Below, in pieces: positions 43,850 through 52,813 of a DNA stretch of 64,000 nucleotides; position 1 is the first letter of the stretch, and each line of letters opens with the position of its first letter. A program made the position numbers and the translations under genes. The notes below the pieces were generated by a model. The model did no database searches. It saw nothing but the letters and a program-made list of their open reading frames with translations, and was not told where the DNA came from. The DNA is from Lachnospiraceae bacterium (GTDB taxonomy: Bacteria > Bacillota > Clostridia > Lachnospirales > Lachnospiraceae): assembly GCA_015258095.1 (NCBI GenBank), contig JABZIV010000004.1:1-64000 (forward strand), in the 5' to 3' direction.

Positions 43850-45046
43850 ATGGGAATCATTGTCTTAAAGAATATTGTGAAAACCTTTCCTTCGGGGAAG
43901 GAAGGCGAAGGCGTACACGCCGTAAGAAATGTGAGTGTCGACATCGAGGAAGGCGACATCTTCGGTATCATCGGGTATTCCGGGGCCGGAAAATCCACCC
44001 TGGTGCGCTGTATCAATCTCCTGGAGAGACCGACCGGTGGAGAAGTTTTCATTCATGGACAGAATATCACGAATTTTTCAGAGAAAGAGCTTCGGGCGGT
44101 TCGTCGGAAAATGGGGATGATTTTCCAACATTTTAATCTCTTAAACTCGGCTACTGTTTTTGAAAATGTAGCGGCACCTCTGAAAAATCATGTAGAGCCG
44201 ACTGATGAAGAAGTGCGGGAAAGAGCCGGAGAGACAGTAAAAGACTTCGATTCCCTGCCGGAAGATGAGAAGAAGAAAAAAGAAGCGGAGCTTCGGAAGA
44301 AGACGAAGTATTTAACGGCGAAAGAAATCCGGAAGAGAGTGGAAGAAATGCTGGAACTTACGGGGCTTTCGGAGAAAGGAAACGCATATCCTTCTCAGCT
44401 TTCCGGAGGACAGAAACAAAGAGTGGCCATTGCGAGAGCCCTTGTCGGCAAGCCGACGATTCTTCTCTGCGATGAAGCGACTTCCGCACTCGACCCGAAC
44501 ACGACGACACAGATTATCGACCTGCTTCGTTCCTTACAGAAGAAGCTGAAACTTACCGTGGTGATGATTACCCATCAGATGGAAGTGGTGAAGAGTATCT
44601 GTAACAAAGTGGCGGTGATGGAGGAAGGGGAGATTGTAGAGGAAGGAAGTCTCGTCGAAGTCTTCTCGGACCCGCACTCCAGTATCACGAAGGAGTTCCG
44701 GGAGAAGACCCTTTACAGAAAAGAAGCGGTAAAGCTTGCAGAGAAGAATCAGAGAAACCTCTATGAGCTCACCTTTATCGGGGAGAAGGCAAATGATCCG
44801 GCTATTATGGATCTCGTTCGAAAGTTTCCGGTGGAGGTATCCATCCTTTTCGGAAATATCGAAATCCTTTCCGGAACTCCCTTCGGAACTCTTACGGTGG
44901 ATATTAAAGGAGAAGAGCAGGATATCGAAGAAGCACTCCGCTATCTGAGAGAAAGAGATATCCGTGTAGAGGCACTCGGTGCCGTAGGGAAAGAGGTCGC
45001 GTCGGAAGGAGAAGGAAAGGAGGACGGAAATGGAGTGGTTGAATAG
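43850..45046 (+). CDS. metN: Methionine ABC transporter ATPase, with insertion
   Basis: A 398-residue ATPase from ATG 43850 (GGAGGA site). Walker A GYSGAGKST is at 42-50, the signature LSGGQKQR and Walker B ILLCDEATSALDP follow. A C-terminal NIL domain (about 305-380) that senses methionine is present, so transport can be shut by substrate. The protein is ~50 residues longer than usual because of a charged insert at about 114-157 (EEVRERAGETVKDFD, EDEKKKKEAELRKK), between the Q-loop and signature, in the helical domain. It powers import of methionine with MetI and MetQ. Confidence 0.95.
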   Translation: MGIIVLKNIVKTFPSGKEGEGVHAVRNVSVDIEEGDIFGIIGYSGAGKSTLVRCINLLERPTGGEVFIHGQNITNFSEKELRAVRRKMGMIFQHFNLLNSATVFENVAAPLKNHVEPTDEEVRERAGETVKDFDSLPEDEKKKKEAELRKKTKYLTAKEIRKRVEEMLELTGLSEKGNAYPSQLSGGQKQRVAIARALVGKPTILLCDEATSALDPNTTTQIIDLLRSLQKKLKLTVVMITHQMEVVKSICNKVAVMEEGEIVEEGSLVEVFSDPHSSITKEFREKTLYRKEAVKLAEKNQRNLYELTFIGEKANDPAIMDLVRKFPVEVSILFGNIEILSGTPFGTLTVDIKGEEQDIEEALRYLRERDIRVEALGAVGKEVASEGEGKEDGNGVVE

Positions 45047-45710
45047 TTTATTTCCCAATGTGGTGAAGCTTGGACCTTACATTCTGAAATCCCTGAATGA
45101 GACGCTGATTATGGTCAGCATATCGGGCGTCTTTGCAGCGGTTCTCGGCGTTCCTCTCGGGGTTGTCCTTGCCGTAACGAAGAAAGGGCAGATTCTTTCC
45201 AACCCGACGCTTTATTCCATTCTGTCGAAGATTGTGAATACGGTGCGTTCCATCCCCTTTGTCATTCTTATTGCATCGATTCCCTGGCTGGTTCGGGCAA
45301 TTGTAGGGACGACCATCGGGTTGAAAGGAGCCATTGTTCCTCTGATTATAGCCTGTATTCCTTTTATGGCGAAGCAGACGGAACTTGCCCTTCAGAGCAT
45401 TGACCAGGGCGTGATAGAGGCGTATCGCGCAATGGGATTTTCGGAAATCGCAATCATTTTCAAAGTCATGTTGAAAGAAGGCTTTTCCGCCATTATTCAG
45501 GCGGTGACCATCATGCTGGTCGGTCTCATCAGCTACTCTGCGGTAGCCGGTTCCGTCGGCGGCGGCGGGCTTGGAGATTTTGCGATTCGCTACGGCTACG
45601 GACAGAACAAGACGGATGTGATGGTGCTGACCATTATCATCATGCTCGTCATGGTCTTCTTTGTACAGTGGGTTGGCGATAGTTTAAGTAAGAAGGTTAG
45701 TCATCAGTAG
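45030..45710 (+). CDS. metI: Methionine ABC transporter permease
   Basis: A 226-residue permease with five to six helices. Its start overlaps metN by 17 bp and has an AAAGGAGG site inside metN. The EAYRAMGFSEIAIIFKVMLKEG segment is the EAA loop that contacts MetN. GSVGGGGLGDFAIRYGY near the C-terminus is typical of MetI. It forms the channel for D- and L-methionine uptake as part of metNIQ. Confidence 0.96.
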   Translation: MEWLNSLFPNVVKLGPYILKSLNETLIMVSISGVFAAVLGVPLGVVLAVTKKGQILSNPTLYSILSKIVNTVRSIPFVILIASIPWLVRAIVGTTIGLKGAIVPLIIACIPFMAKQTELALQSIDQGVIEAYRAMGFSEIAIIFKVMLKEGFSAIIQAVTIMLVGLISYSAVAGSVGGGGLGDFAIRYGYGQNKTDVMVLTIIIMLVMVFFVQWVGDSLSKKVSHQ

Positions 45711-45785
45711 AGAAGTTTCATCTACAGCCTGACGCAGTGGATGAGATTCTTATATAAAGTTTATAAGGTAGAGGAGAAGAGTATT

Positions 45786-46706
45786 ATGAAGAAGAAAATT
45801 TTGGCACTGGGTCTTGCGGCAGTATTTGCAGCGATTTCCCTTTCCGCATGCGGCGGCAGTAAGACTGCTACAACAAAGGCAAGCGAGGCTGGTTCGGAGA
45901 AGAGCACGGAAAAAGGAAGTGAGAAGGCTTCCGAGTCCGCAAAGGAGACCGAAAAGGCAGATAGCGGAAAAGAACGAGTTTATAAGGTCGGCGTGAACGG
46001 TTCCGATCATGAAGAGTGGGAGAAGGTCAATGAGCTTCTGAAGAAGGATAACATTAAGGTGGATCTCGTAGAGTTCAGCGATTATGTAAAGCCGAACGAA
46101 GCTCTGGAGGATGGTGAAATCGACCTGAATGCATTCCAGACGGAGATTTATTTCAACAACTTTAACAAGGAGAGAGGATACACGGATTTGGGCATTCTTG
46201 CCTATACGCAGGTTGCCCCGATGGGAATCTACTCTTCCAAGTACAAGAAGCTCGATGAAGCAACAGGACATCTTACCATTGCGATTCCGAACGATGTAAC
46301 CAATGGGGGAAGAGCTTTGCGTTTCCTTGAGAAGAACGGATTCCTTACCTTAAAGAAGGATGCCGGTCTTACACCGACTGTTATGGATGTGGAGAAGTAC
46401 AACAAAGATGTAGAGCTTGTGGAAATGGTAGCAACGCAGATTCCGAAGTCTCTTCCGGACCTTTCCTTCGCCTGCATCAACAACGGTGTAGCAAAGGATG
46501 CGGGACTGACCTTAAAGAACGATGCCATTGTTTATGAGGACTATAAAGATCCGGATATGAAGAACTACTGGAATATCATTGCCTGCAAGAAGGATAAGAT
46601 TGAATCCGATGACTTCCAGAAGATTAAGAAAGCCTATAACTCCGATGAGGTGAAGAAGGTTATTGAAGAGCATTATGACGGACAGTCGATTCCGGTTTGG
46701 GATTAA
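45786..46706 (+). CDS. metQ: Methionine-binding lipoprotein
   Basis: ATG 45786 gives 306 residues with a lipoprotein signal whose lipobox is LSAC, followed by a Ser/Lys/Glu/Thr-rich linker. The NlpA/MetQ domain is clear: VGVNGSDHEEWEKVNELLK, FSDYVKPNEALEDGEIDLNAFQT, and TIAIPNDVTNGGRALRFLEKNG. It delivers methionine to MetNI from the outer face of the membrane. The gene follows metI by 75 bp and ends at a strong terminator, closing the operon. Confidence 0.96.
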   Translation: MKKKILALGLAAVFAAISLSACGGSKTATTKASEAGSEKSTEKGSEKASESAKETEKADSGKERVYKVGVNGSDHEEWEKVNELLKKDNIKVDLVEFSDYVKPNEALEDGEIDLNAFQTEIYFNNFNKERGYTDLGILAYTQVAPMGIYSSKYKKLDEATGHLTIAIPNDVTNGGRALRFLEKNGFLTLKKDAGLTPTVMDVEKYNKDVELVEMVATQIPKSLPDLSFACINNGVAKDAGLTLKNDAIVYEDYKDPDMKNYWNIIACKKDKIESDDFQKIKKAYNSDEVKKVIEEHYDGQSIPVWD

Positions 46707-46718
46707 GACGGAGAAAGA

Positions 46719-46750
46719 GGAGGCGGGGCTTAGCGTTCGCCTCCTTTTTT
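46719..46750 (+). terminator. Terminator of metNIQ
   Basis: GGAGGCG (46719-46725) pairs with CGCCTCC (46738-46744), followed by TTTTTT. Confidence 0.9.
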
Positions 46751-46763
46751 GTTCAAAGAGAGT

Positions 46764-46799
46764 GTAGAGGATCCTGCACGAAGCGTGCGACGTCTTGTT
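46764..46799. repeat. Dispersed stem-loop, copy B (left arm diverged)
   Basis: GCACG-AAG-CGTGC hairpin followed by GACGTCTTGTT. The right half agrees with copies A (38327) and C (55767); the left outer arm has diverged. Confidence 0.4.
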
Positions 46800-46841
46800 T
46801 AGCGCGGGGGATTTCCCGCCGGGCAGAAAGTAGGAGAAAAG

Positions 46842-48074
46842 ATGGGAGAAAATAGAGTGGAAAATGGCGAATTTTCAAAAGAAGAAGAGAAAATCCTCGG
46901 GAAGGTAGAAAAAGAGGGAAAACGCTTTCAGGATTTGGCGCTCGCTATTCATGCGAAGCCGGAAGTGAGCAATTATGAATTCTTTGCATCGGAAGAGCTT
47001 TCCAAGACGCTTGCGTCTTACGGCTTTACGATTGAGATGCCGGCAGCGGGACACAGAACCGGTTTTGTTGCCTCCTATAAGAGTAAAAAGAAAGGACCGG
47101 TTGCCGTTTTTCTTGCGGAGTTTGATGCGCTGGAAGGACTCGGACACGGTTGCGGACACAATCTCTTCGGGACAACTTCTTCTCTTGCGGCAGTCGCTCT
47201 GAAAGAAGTGATTGAGGAAGTCGGCGGAGAAATCCGCGTTTATGGAACACCGGGAGAGGAAGGAGGAGAAGAGGGTTCTGCGAAAGGCTCCTTTGTACGA
47301 GAGGGATACTTCAAAGATGTGGACTTTGCCCTTTGTGCCCATCCCGGTTCCGAGCACAAGAGAACCGGAAGAAATCTGGGCTGTGTGCCGGTGGATATTG
47401 AGTTCTGGGGAAGATCCGCCCATGCGGCGGGAAAACCGGAGGATGGTATCAATGCATTGGATGCCCTGATCCAAACCTACAATTCTATTAACGCGCTTCG
47501 ACAGCATCTCACGGATGACACTAGGATTCACGGGGTGATTCTTTCGGGCGGGACAGCGCCGAATGTGGTACCGGACTATGCCCATGCGAAGTTCTATTTA
47601 AGAACCAGTGCCAAGCCGACACTGGAAGCCTTGTATCAGAAGGTGGAGAAGGTGGTGGAAGGTTCCGCCCTTGCGATGGGCGCAAAAGGCAAGATGCACG
47701 CCTATCAGAACTGGGTGGAAAATATGGTGCCGACGCCGTCTTTCGATGATTTGTATGAAAAAGAATTGAATCGCTTCGGAGAGCATTTTGCTCCCTGCGA
47801 TTGGAAAGAATTGCAGATGGGTTCATCCGATGTCGGAAACGTCTCTCAGGTGGTACCGACGATTCAGCCGAGCATTACCATCAGTGAAAAGAAAATACCC
47901 GGTCATAGCATCGAATTTGTAAAAGCCGCTTGCTCTTCTCTGGGTCTTTCTTCTATACTATTGGGAGCAAAAGTGCTGGCGCTTACCGCACTGGATCTTT
48001 TGGAGCATCCGGATACGTTACAGAAGATTCAGAAAGAGCACAAGGAGCAGGTGGAGCATCAGTTAGACTTTTGA
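46842..48074 (+). CDS. M20-family amidohydrolase (AbgB-like)
   Basis: A 410-residue metallopeptidase with a GGAGAAAAG site before the ATG. FLAEFDALEGLGHGCGHN contains the first metal ligands, GTPGEEGGEEGS the Glu pair, CAHPGSEH a His ligand, and RSAHAAGKPEDGINALDA the dimerisation-domain motif. Members hydrolyse amide bonds in N-acyl amino acids, indole conjugates or p-aminobenzoyl-glutamate. Lacking a second subunit gene (AbgA), it is best seen as a cytoplasmic N-acyl-amino-acid or dipeptide-type amidohydrolase. It follows metNIQ but has its own gap after the terminator. Confidence 0.88.
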   Translation: MGENRVENGEFSKEEEKILGKVEKEGKRFQDLALAIHAKPEVSNYEFFASEELSKTLASYGFTIEMPAAGHRTGFVASYKSKKKGPVAVFLAEFDALEGLGHGCGHNLFGTTSSLAAVALKEVIEEVGGEIRVYGTPGEEGGEEGSAKGSFVREGYFKDVDFALCAHPGSEHKRTGRNLGCVPVDIEFWGRSAHAAGKPEDGINALDALIQTYNSINALRQHLTDDTRIHGVILSGGTAPNVVPDYAHAKFYLRTSAKPTLEALYQKVEKVVEGSALAMGAKGKMHAYQNWVENMVPTPSFDDLYEKELNRFGEHFAPCDWKELQMGSSDVGNVSQVVPTIQPSITISEKKIPGHSIEFVKAACSSLGLSSILLGAKVLALTALDLLEHPDTLQKIQKEHKEQVEHQLDF

Positions 48075-48100
48075 TGCAGGAGGAAAAAAGGAGGCGGAAG

Positions 48101-48451
48101 ATGACGAAAGAAGCTGTAAAGCAGGAAGTAGAGAAACTCTTGAAGGCGGAGAGTCTCTGTCCGGAAGGACAGGAGGCGGTAAAAGCATACTTAAAGGCGT
48201 TTGGAACCGCTGAAGAGAAGAGCAAGGCGGAAGCTTTGGTGAAGGAACTCAAAGAGGATATCTGCGGAATTGATGATTTAATCCATTTAGCCGGTACCGA
48301 CCTTGGGAAGCAAATCTTCGGAGAAGAAGGGGCGAAGAAAACCTTAAAGGCGGCAAAGGAAGCGAAGGAAAAGGGAGAGGATACCTGTCTTTGTGCCGCT
48401 TGCCAGGGAGCAAAAGTGATTTTGGAAAATGAGAAAGCACTCCTTTCTTAA
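48101..48451 (+). CDS. Small Cys-motif protein of unknown function
   Basis: ATG 48101 (GGAGGCGG site) gives 116 helical residues. DICGIDDLIHLAGTDLGKQIFGEEGAKK and a C-terminal CLCAACQGAK are conserved in a small Lachnospiraceae family that databases have sometimes labelled Hsp90-like, without any Hsp90 domain. The CxCxxC cluster may bind a metal or be redox active. It starts 26 bp after the M20 gene and is likely co-transcribed with it. Confidence 0.7.
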   Translation: MTKEAVKQEVEKLLKAESLCPEGQEAVKAYLKAFGTAEEKSKAEALVKELKEDICGIDDLIHLAGTDLGKQIFGEEGAKKTLKAAKEAKEKGEDTCLCAACQGAKVILENEKALLS

Positions 48452-48453
48452 AG

Positions 48454-48507
48454 GAATTGCCGTATACGCTGTCTAAGGGAGCTGCCGTATACGCTGTCTA
48501 AGGAAAT
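48454..48507 (+). repeat. 25-bp tandem repeat
   Basis: TGCCGTATACGCTGTCTAAGG occurs at 48458 and again at 48483 (25-bp period), with a diverged third unit. It lies between the small Cys-motif gene and the terminator. Confidence 0.85.
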
Positions 48508-48546
48508 CGTCTGATACAGGGTTTCATATAAAGTCCGATATTCTTT

Positions 48547-48577
48547 CCCGGGAAGGGAAGGATGCCGGGCTTTTTTT
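48547..48577 (+). terminator. Probable terminator before nrdA
   Basis: CCCGG (48547-48551) pairs with CCGGG (48565-48569), followed by CTTTTTTT. The stem is short but GC-rich. Confidence 0.6.
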
Positions 48578-48669
48578 ACGGCGTTTTATGCACCGGCTGT
48601 CCGATATACTTCCTTTGAAAACAAACGGAAGGAGAAGGAGGGAGCGGTAACGGGGCTATGAAAAAGTAC

Positions 48670-48698
48670 TTGAGAAAAATAGGAATTCCTGCTATATT
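48670..48698 (+). promoter_or_regulatory. Promoter of nrdA
   Basis: TTGAGA (48670-48675), 17-bp spacer, TATATT (48693-48698); 5/6 matches in both boxes. It lies 115 bp before nrdA. Confidence 0.6.
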
Positions 48699-48734
48699 GT
48701 GCTGGCAGCTAAGAAGAGACACAAGATTTTGTAT
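48689..48734 (+). promoter_or_regulatory. Candidate pair of NrdR boxes
   Basis: CTATATTGTG (core of a 16-bp box 48689-48704) and CAAGATTTTG (core of box 48719-48734) each match about 8 of 10 core positions of the NrdR consensus and are 30 bp apart centre to centre, close to the usual ~31. Box 1 overlaps the -10 element, as expected for the NrdR repressor of ribonucleotide reductase genes. Confidence 0.45.
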
Positions 48735-48812
48735 TTTCTTCTTCCTTTTTACTGGATAGCGGAGAAATACAAAGGATGAAAAAACACGTAAGCAGAAAAG
48801 AAATGAGAGAGC

Positions 48813-51326
48813 ATGAAAACGATTATTAAGCGAGGACTCGGAGAAGAAGAGTACAAGGGGGAAAAGATTTGTCGGGCGATGGAAAAGGCCTTTCAGTCGG
48901 AAGGAATCAATGTGGAGGAGGAGAAACTCCATTTTCTTCTAAAGAAAGTAGAGGCTGCCCTGGACGATAAATTTCGTGTATCCGTGGAAGAGATACAGAA
49001 TGCCGTAGAAGAAGCCCTGATGCAGAATGGAGACTATAAGGTGGCAAGAGCCTACATTCTGTATCGGGAAAAGCGCACTTTGCTTCGTCATCTTCGGCAG
49101 CGTATTCGGGAGGAAATCGGTGAAGAGGGCATTGACGAGGTGCTCAGGAAGGTGCAGAAGGATTTTCCGGACTACGACCTCTCCCGCCTTTCGGCAAAGT
49201 ACCTTTCTCTCAGTAAGGGAGAACAGGAGATTCCGAAGCGGCTTTCCCTTCTCACAAGAGCCGCGGCGGAGCTTACTACACAGGAAGAGCCGGACTGGGA
49301 GAGAATCGCTGGCCGTCTTCTTTCTTATACTTTTCATAAAGAACTGAAAAGAACCGAAGAGAGTCGGGCGCTGAACGGATTCTATGAGAAACTTTCCTAT
49401 CTCACGGAGCAGGGACTTTATGGAGCGTATATTCTGGAAGCGTATTCGAGGGAAGAGGTAGAAGAAGTTGCGCAGTTTATGGACGTAAGCAGAAACGACC
49501 TCTTCACCTATTCCGGTTTGGACCTTCTTCTTTCCCGCTATATCATTCGGGACAGGCAGCATATCGCGCTCGAGTCCCCGCAGGAGATGTATCTCGGCAT
49601 TGCCATGCATCTTGCCATGAAGGAAGAGAAGAAAAACCGTGCGTTTTATGTGAAAGAGTTTTATGACATGATGAGTCTCCATCAGGTGACGATGGCGACA
49701 CCGACCCAGTCCAATGCCAGGAAGCCTTACCATCAGCTCAGTTCCTGCTTTATTGACACGGTGGCGGACTCTTTGGATGGAATCTATCAGAGTATTTCCC
49801 GCTTTGCCGATGTTTCGAAATATGGCGGAGGCATGGGCATGTACTTCGGAAAAGTGCGTTCCCGCGGCGGAAAGATTCGCGGTTTCGAAGGAGCGAGTGG
49901 AGGGGTGATCCGTTGGATCCGTGTGGTAAATGATACTGCCGTTGCGGTAGACCAGCTCGGTATGCGCCAGGGAGCCGTTGCGGTGTATCTTGATGCCTGG
50001 CATAAGGATCTGCCGGAGTTTCTCCAGCTCAGAACCAACAACGGAGACGACCGGATGAAGGCGCATGATGTCTTCCCGGCGGTTTGTTATCCGGATCTGT
50101 TCTGGAAGAAGGTGAAAGAAGATCTGAACCAAAACTGGTATTTGATGGACCCCCATGACATTTTCCTCGTCAAAGGCTACTGTCTGGAAGACTCTTACGG
50201 GGAGGAATGGGAAAAGCGCTATGAGGATTGCGTGCGGGATAACCGAATCAGCAAGCGTGTCTATGTGCTGAAGGATCTTGTACGACTGATTTTGAAATCC
50301 GCGGTAGAGACGGGGACTCCTTTCGCTTTCTATCGGGATACTGTGAACCGCATGAATCCGAACAAACATAAGGGCATCATTTACTGCTCGAATCTTTGCA
50401 CGGAAATTGCCCAGAATATGAAGGAAGCGGAGATTCTGGAGCGGAAGGTGGTGACGGAAGACGGCGATGAAGTCATCGTCAGCACGGTGAAACCGGGAGA
50501 TTTCGTGGTTTGTAATCTGGCGTCACTCTGCCTTGGCAATATGGATGTGGAAAATAAAGAAGAATTGCAGAGAATCACGAAGACGGTTGTTCGGGCGCTC
50601 GACAATGTGATTGACCTGAACTTCTATCCGGTGAAAGAAGCGGAGCTGACGAACAAGAAGTATCGTGCGGTGGGCCTCGGTGTTTCGGGCTATCACCACA
50701 TGCTTGCCAAGCACCACATCGCGTGGGAATCGGAAGAGCACCTTCGCTTTGTGGATACCGTTTTTGAAAATATTAACTTCGCGGCGATTAAGGCGAGTGC
50801 AGAGCTTGCCAAGGAGCGCGGAAGCTACCGGGAATTTGCCGGTTCGGAGTGGGAATCCGGGGAGTATTTTCGTAGAAGAAACTATACTTCTCCGGAATGG
50901 AAGGCCCTGGAAAAGGAAGTGCACGAAGGAATCCGGAATGCCTGGATTCTGGCAACAGCCCCAACCAGCTCGACTTCGATTCTCATCGGCACAACGGCGG
51001 GACTGGATCCCATCATGAATCGTTTCTTCCTGGAAGAAAAGAAGGGCGCTATCCTTCCGAGAGTTGCCCCGGAACTTTCGATGGAAACGTACTGGTACTA
51101 TAAGTCTGCGCATCAGATAGACCAGACTTGGTCCGTTCGCGCTGCGGGACTCAGGCAGAGACACATTGACCAGGCGCAGAGTGTAAACCTCTGGATTACC
51201 AATGAATATAAGATGAGTGAACTGTTGAATCTCTATACTTTGGCTTGGGAGTCCGGTGTGAAGACGATTTACTATGTAAGGTCGAAGGCGCTGGATCCGG
51301 AGGAATGTGAGTCCTGCTCCGCATAA
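48813..51326 (+). CDS. nrdA: Class I ribonucleoside-diphosphate reductase, alpha subunit
   Basis: An 837-residue protein. The N-terminal ATP-cone (about 1-95, IIKRGLGEEEYKGEKICRAM) is the allosteric activity site. SSCFIDTVADSLDGI holds the first redox Cys, CSNLCTEIAQN the radical Cys and Glu, and VVCNLASLCLGNM the second redox Cys. The end CESCSA gives the C-terminal CxxC that hands on electrons from thioredoxin. It reduces ribonucleotides to deoxyribonucleotides with the radical from NrdB. The start has no strong ribosome-binding site, only GAGAG. Confidence 0.95.
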   Translation: MKTIIKRGLGEEEYKGEKICRAMEKAFQSEGINVEEEKLHFLLKKVEAALDDKFRVSVEEIQNAVEEALMQNGDYKVARAYILYREKRTLLRHLRQRIREEIGEEGIDEVLRKVQKDFPDYDLSRLSAKYLSLSKGEQEIPKRLSLLTRAAAELTTQEEPDWERIAGRLLSYTFHKELKRTEESRALNGFYEKLSYLTEQGLYGAYILEAYSREEVEEVAQFMDVSRNDLFTYSGLDLLLSRYIIRDRQHIALESPQEMYLGIAMHLAMKEEKKNRAFYVKEFYDMMSLHQVTMATPTQSNARKPYHQLSSCFIDTVADSLDGIYQSISRFADVSKYGGGMGMYFGKVRSRGGKIRGFEGASGGVIRWIRVVNDTAVAVDQLGMRQGAVAVYLDAWHKDLPEFLQLRTNNGDDRMKAHDVFPAVCYPDLFWKKVKEDLNQNWYLMDPHDIFLVKGYCLEDSYGEEWEKRYEDCVRDNRISKRVYVLKDLVRLILKSAVETGTPFAFYRDTVNRMNPNKHKGIIYCSNLCTEIAQNMKEAEILERKVVTEDGDEVIVSTVKPGDFVVCNLASLCLGNMDVENKEELQRITKTVVRALDNVIDLNFYPVKEAELTNKKYRAVGLGVSGYHHMLAKHHIAWESEEHLRFVDTVFENINFAAIKASAELAKERGSYREFAGSEWESGEYFRRRNYTSPEWKALEKEVHEGIRNAWILATAPTSSTSILIGTTAGLDPIMNRFFLEEKKGAILPRVAPELSMETYWYYKSAHQIDQTWSVRAAGLRQRHIDQAQSVNLWITNEYKMSELLNLYTLAWESGVKTIYYVRSKALDPEECESCSA

Positions 51327-51339
51327 GGGAGCGTGAGTT

Positions 51340-51530
51340 CATTCATAGTGAGACAGCTGAAACTGCCTCTATTGCCTCTCTGTAAAAGGCGCTTTCGCTC
51401 GACTCAGACGTAGCGGCACTAAGCATCAAACTACGCTAAGGCTCGTTTTCTGCAAGTGCCGACGTCTTCCTACGCTTTTGCAGAGAGGCGATAGGGGCAG
51501 TTTCTTTAGCTTCCTGACTACTATGGAATG
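51340..51530. repeat. ~190-bp palindromic element between nrdA and nrdB
   Basis: The ends are complementary: CATTC-ATAGT near 51340-51350 matches ACTATGGAATG near 51519-51530; AAACTGCCTCTATTGCCTCT (51360-51379) pairs with the strand running 51511 back to 51483 (AGAGGCGATAGGGGCAGTTT). Nested within, AGACGTAGCGGCACT (51406-51420) pairs with AGTGCCGACGTCT (51455-51467). Together it can fold into one long branched hairpin. No coding frame matches it. The rest of the 51327-51710 gap contains a TATAGT at 51641-51646 that may serve nrdB. Confidence 0.8.
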
Positions 51531-51710
51531 CAAAGCTTCTTATGGAATTGCCTTTTCACAGATATACAATAGGAGACGTCATCAATCGCTCTCTTTTATG
51601 TGGAGAACGGTTCCGGGGGGCATTTGGCGGAAAATTGTGCTATAGTTCGTAAAGACAAAGAGAGGATCAACGGAACTACTGTGTTAAAGTAGCAGGAAAG
51701 GAAATAGGGA

Positions 51711-52754
51711 ATGGAAGAGATTAAGCGTAAGCCTTTATTTAACCCGGAAGGGGATATTGATGTTCGAAACCGTAGGATGATCAATTTCAACACGACAAAC
51801 ATCAATGATTTTAACAATATGAAGTACGAGTGGGTTTCGGACTGGTACAGACAGGCCATGAACAATTTCTGGGTGCCGGAAGAAATCAACTTAAATCAGG
51901 ATAAGAGTGATTATCCGAACTTATCCGTGCCCGAGCGGACAGCCTATGACAAGATTTTGAGTTTTCTGGTTTATCTGGATTCTTTACAGTCGGCGAATCT
52001 TCCGAATATTGCACAGTTCGTTACTGCAAATGAAGTTAATCTCTGCCTTTCGATTCAAACTTTCCAGGAATGTATTCACAGCCAGAGTTATAGCTATATG
52101 CTGGATACCATTTGCAATCCGACCGAAAGAAATGAAATCCTCTATCAATGGAAGACAGACGAGCATCTCTTACGGAGAAATGAGTTTATCGGAAATCTCT
52201 ACAATGAATTCGTAGAAAAGCAAACGAAGGACAGTTTTCTGAAGGTTTGTATTGCAAACTTTATCTTGGAGGGAATCTATTTCTATTCCGGTTTTATGTT
52301 TTTCTATAATCTGGGTAGAAACGGAAAGATGCCCGGTTCCGTACAGGAGATTCGTTATATTAACCGGGATGAAAATACCCATCTCTGGCTGTTCCGCAAT
52401 ATCCTTTTGGAACTGAAAAAAGAAGAGCCCGCACTTTTCGATGAGAAGCATATCGCGGAAATGACCGAAATGATTAAAGAGGGTGTGCAGCAGGAAATCG
52501 CCTGGGGACAATATGTAATAGGAGAGAACATCCCCGGCTTAAACGGGAAGATGGTCGAGGACTATATCCGCTATCTTGGAAATCTCCGTTACAGCTCCCT
52601 CGGCTTCGGAACCCTTTACGAAGGGTATGAAAAAGAACCCGAGACCATGAAGTGGGTTTCCCAGTATGCCGATGCCAACATGGTCAAGACCGATTTCTTC
52701 GAAGCCCGTTCCACCGCGTATGCCAAAAGCACCGCAATAGAGGACGACTTGTAA
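51711..52754 (+). CDS. nrdB: Class I ribonucleoside-diphosphate reductase, beta subunit
   Basis: A 347-residue ferritin-like protein behind GGAAAGG. The di-metal ligands are present: Asp in FLVYLDSLQSANL, Glu and His in FQECIHSQSY, Glu in FILEGIYFY, and Glu and His in RDENTHL. The Tyr of HSQSYSYM sits at the radical position, so this is a tyrosyl-radical subunit. Metal (Fe or Mn) and subclass cannot be fixed without flavodoxin NrdI nearby; its absence favours Ia-type activation. A 384-bp palindrome-bearing gap separates it from nrdA. Confidence 0.95.
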   Translation: MEEIKRKPLFNPEGDIDVRNRRMINFNTTNINDFNNMKYEWVSDWYRQAMNNFWVPEEINLNQDKSDYPNLSVPERTAYDKILSFLVYLDSLQSANLPNIAQFVTANEVNLCLSIQTFQECIHSQSYSYMLDTICNPTERNEILYQWKTDEHLLRRNEFIGNLYNEFVEKQTKDSFLKVCIANFILEGIYFYSGFMFFYNLGRNGKMPGSVQEIRYINRDENTHLWLFRNILLELKKEEPALFDEKHIAEMTEMIKEGVQQEIAWGQYVIGENIPGLNGKMVEDYIRYLGNLRYSSLGFGTLYEGYEKEPETMKWVSQYADANMVKTDFFEARSTAYAKSTAIEDDL

Positions 52755-52772
52755 AACAAGCCAAAAAACGAT

Positions 52773-52807
52773 AAAATCTGCTTCAAGCTTGCTTGAAAGC
52801 AGATTTT
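52773..52807 (+). terminator. Terminator after nrdB
   Basis: AAAATCTGCTTCAAG (52773-52787) pairs with CTTGAAAGCAGATTTT (52792-52807) with one bulge; a TTTTT run follows after GTGG. Confidence 0.7.
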
Positions 52808-52813
52808 GTGGTT

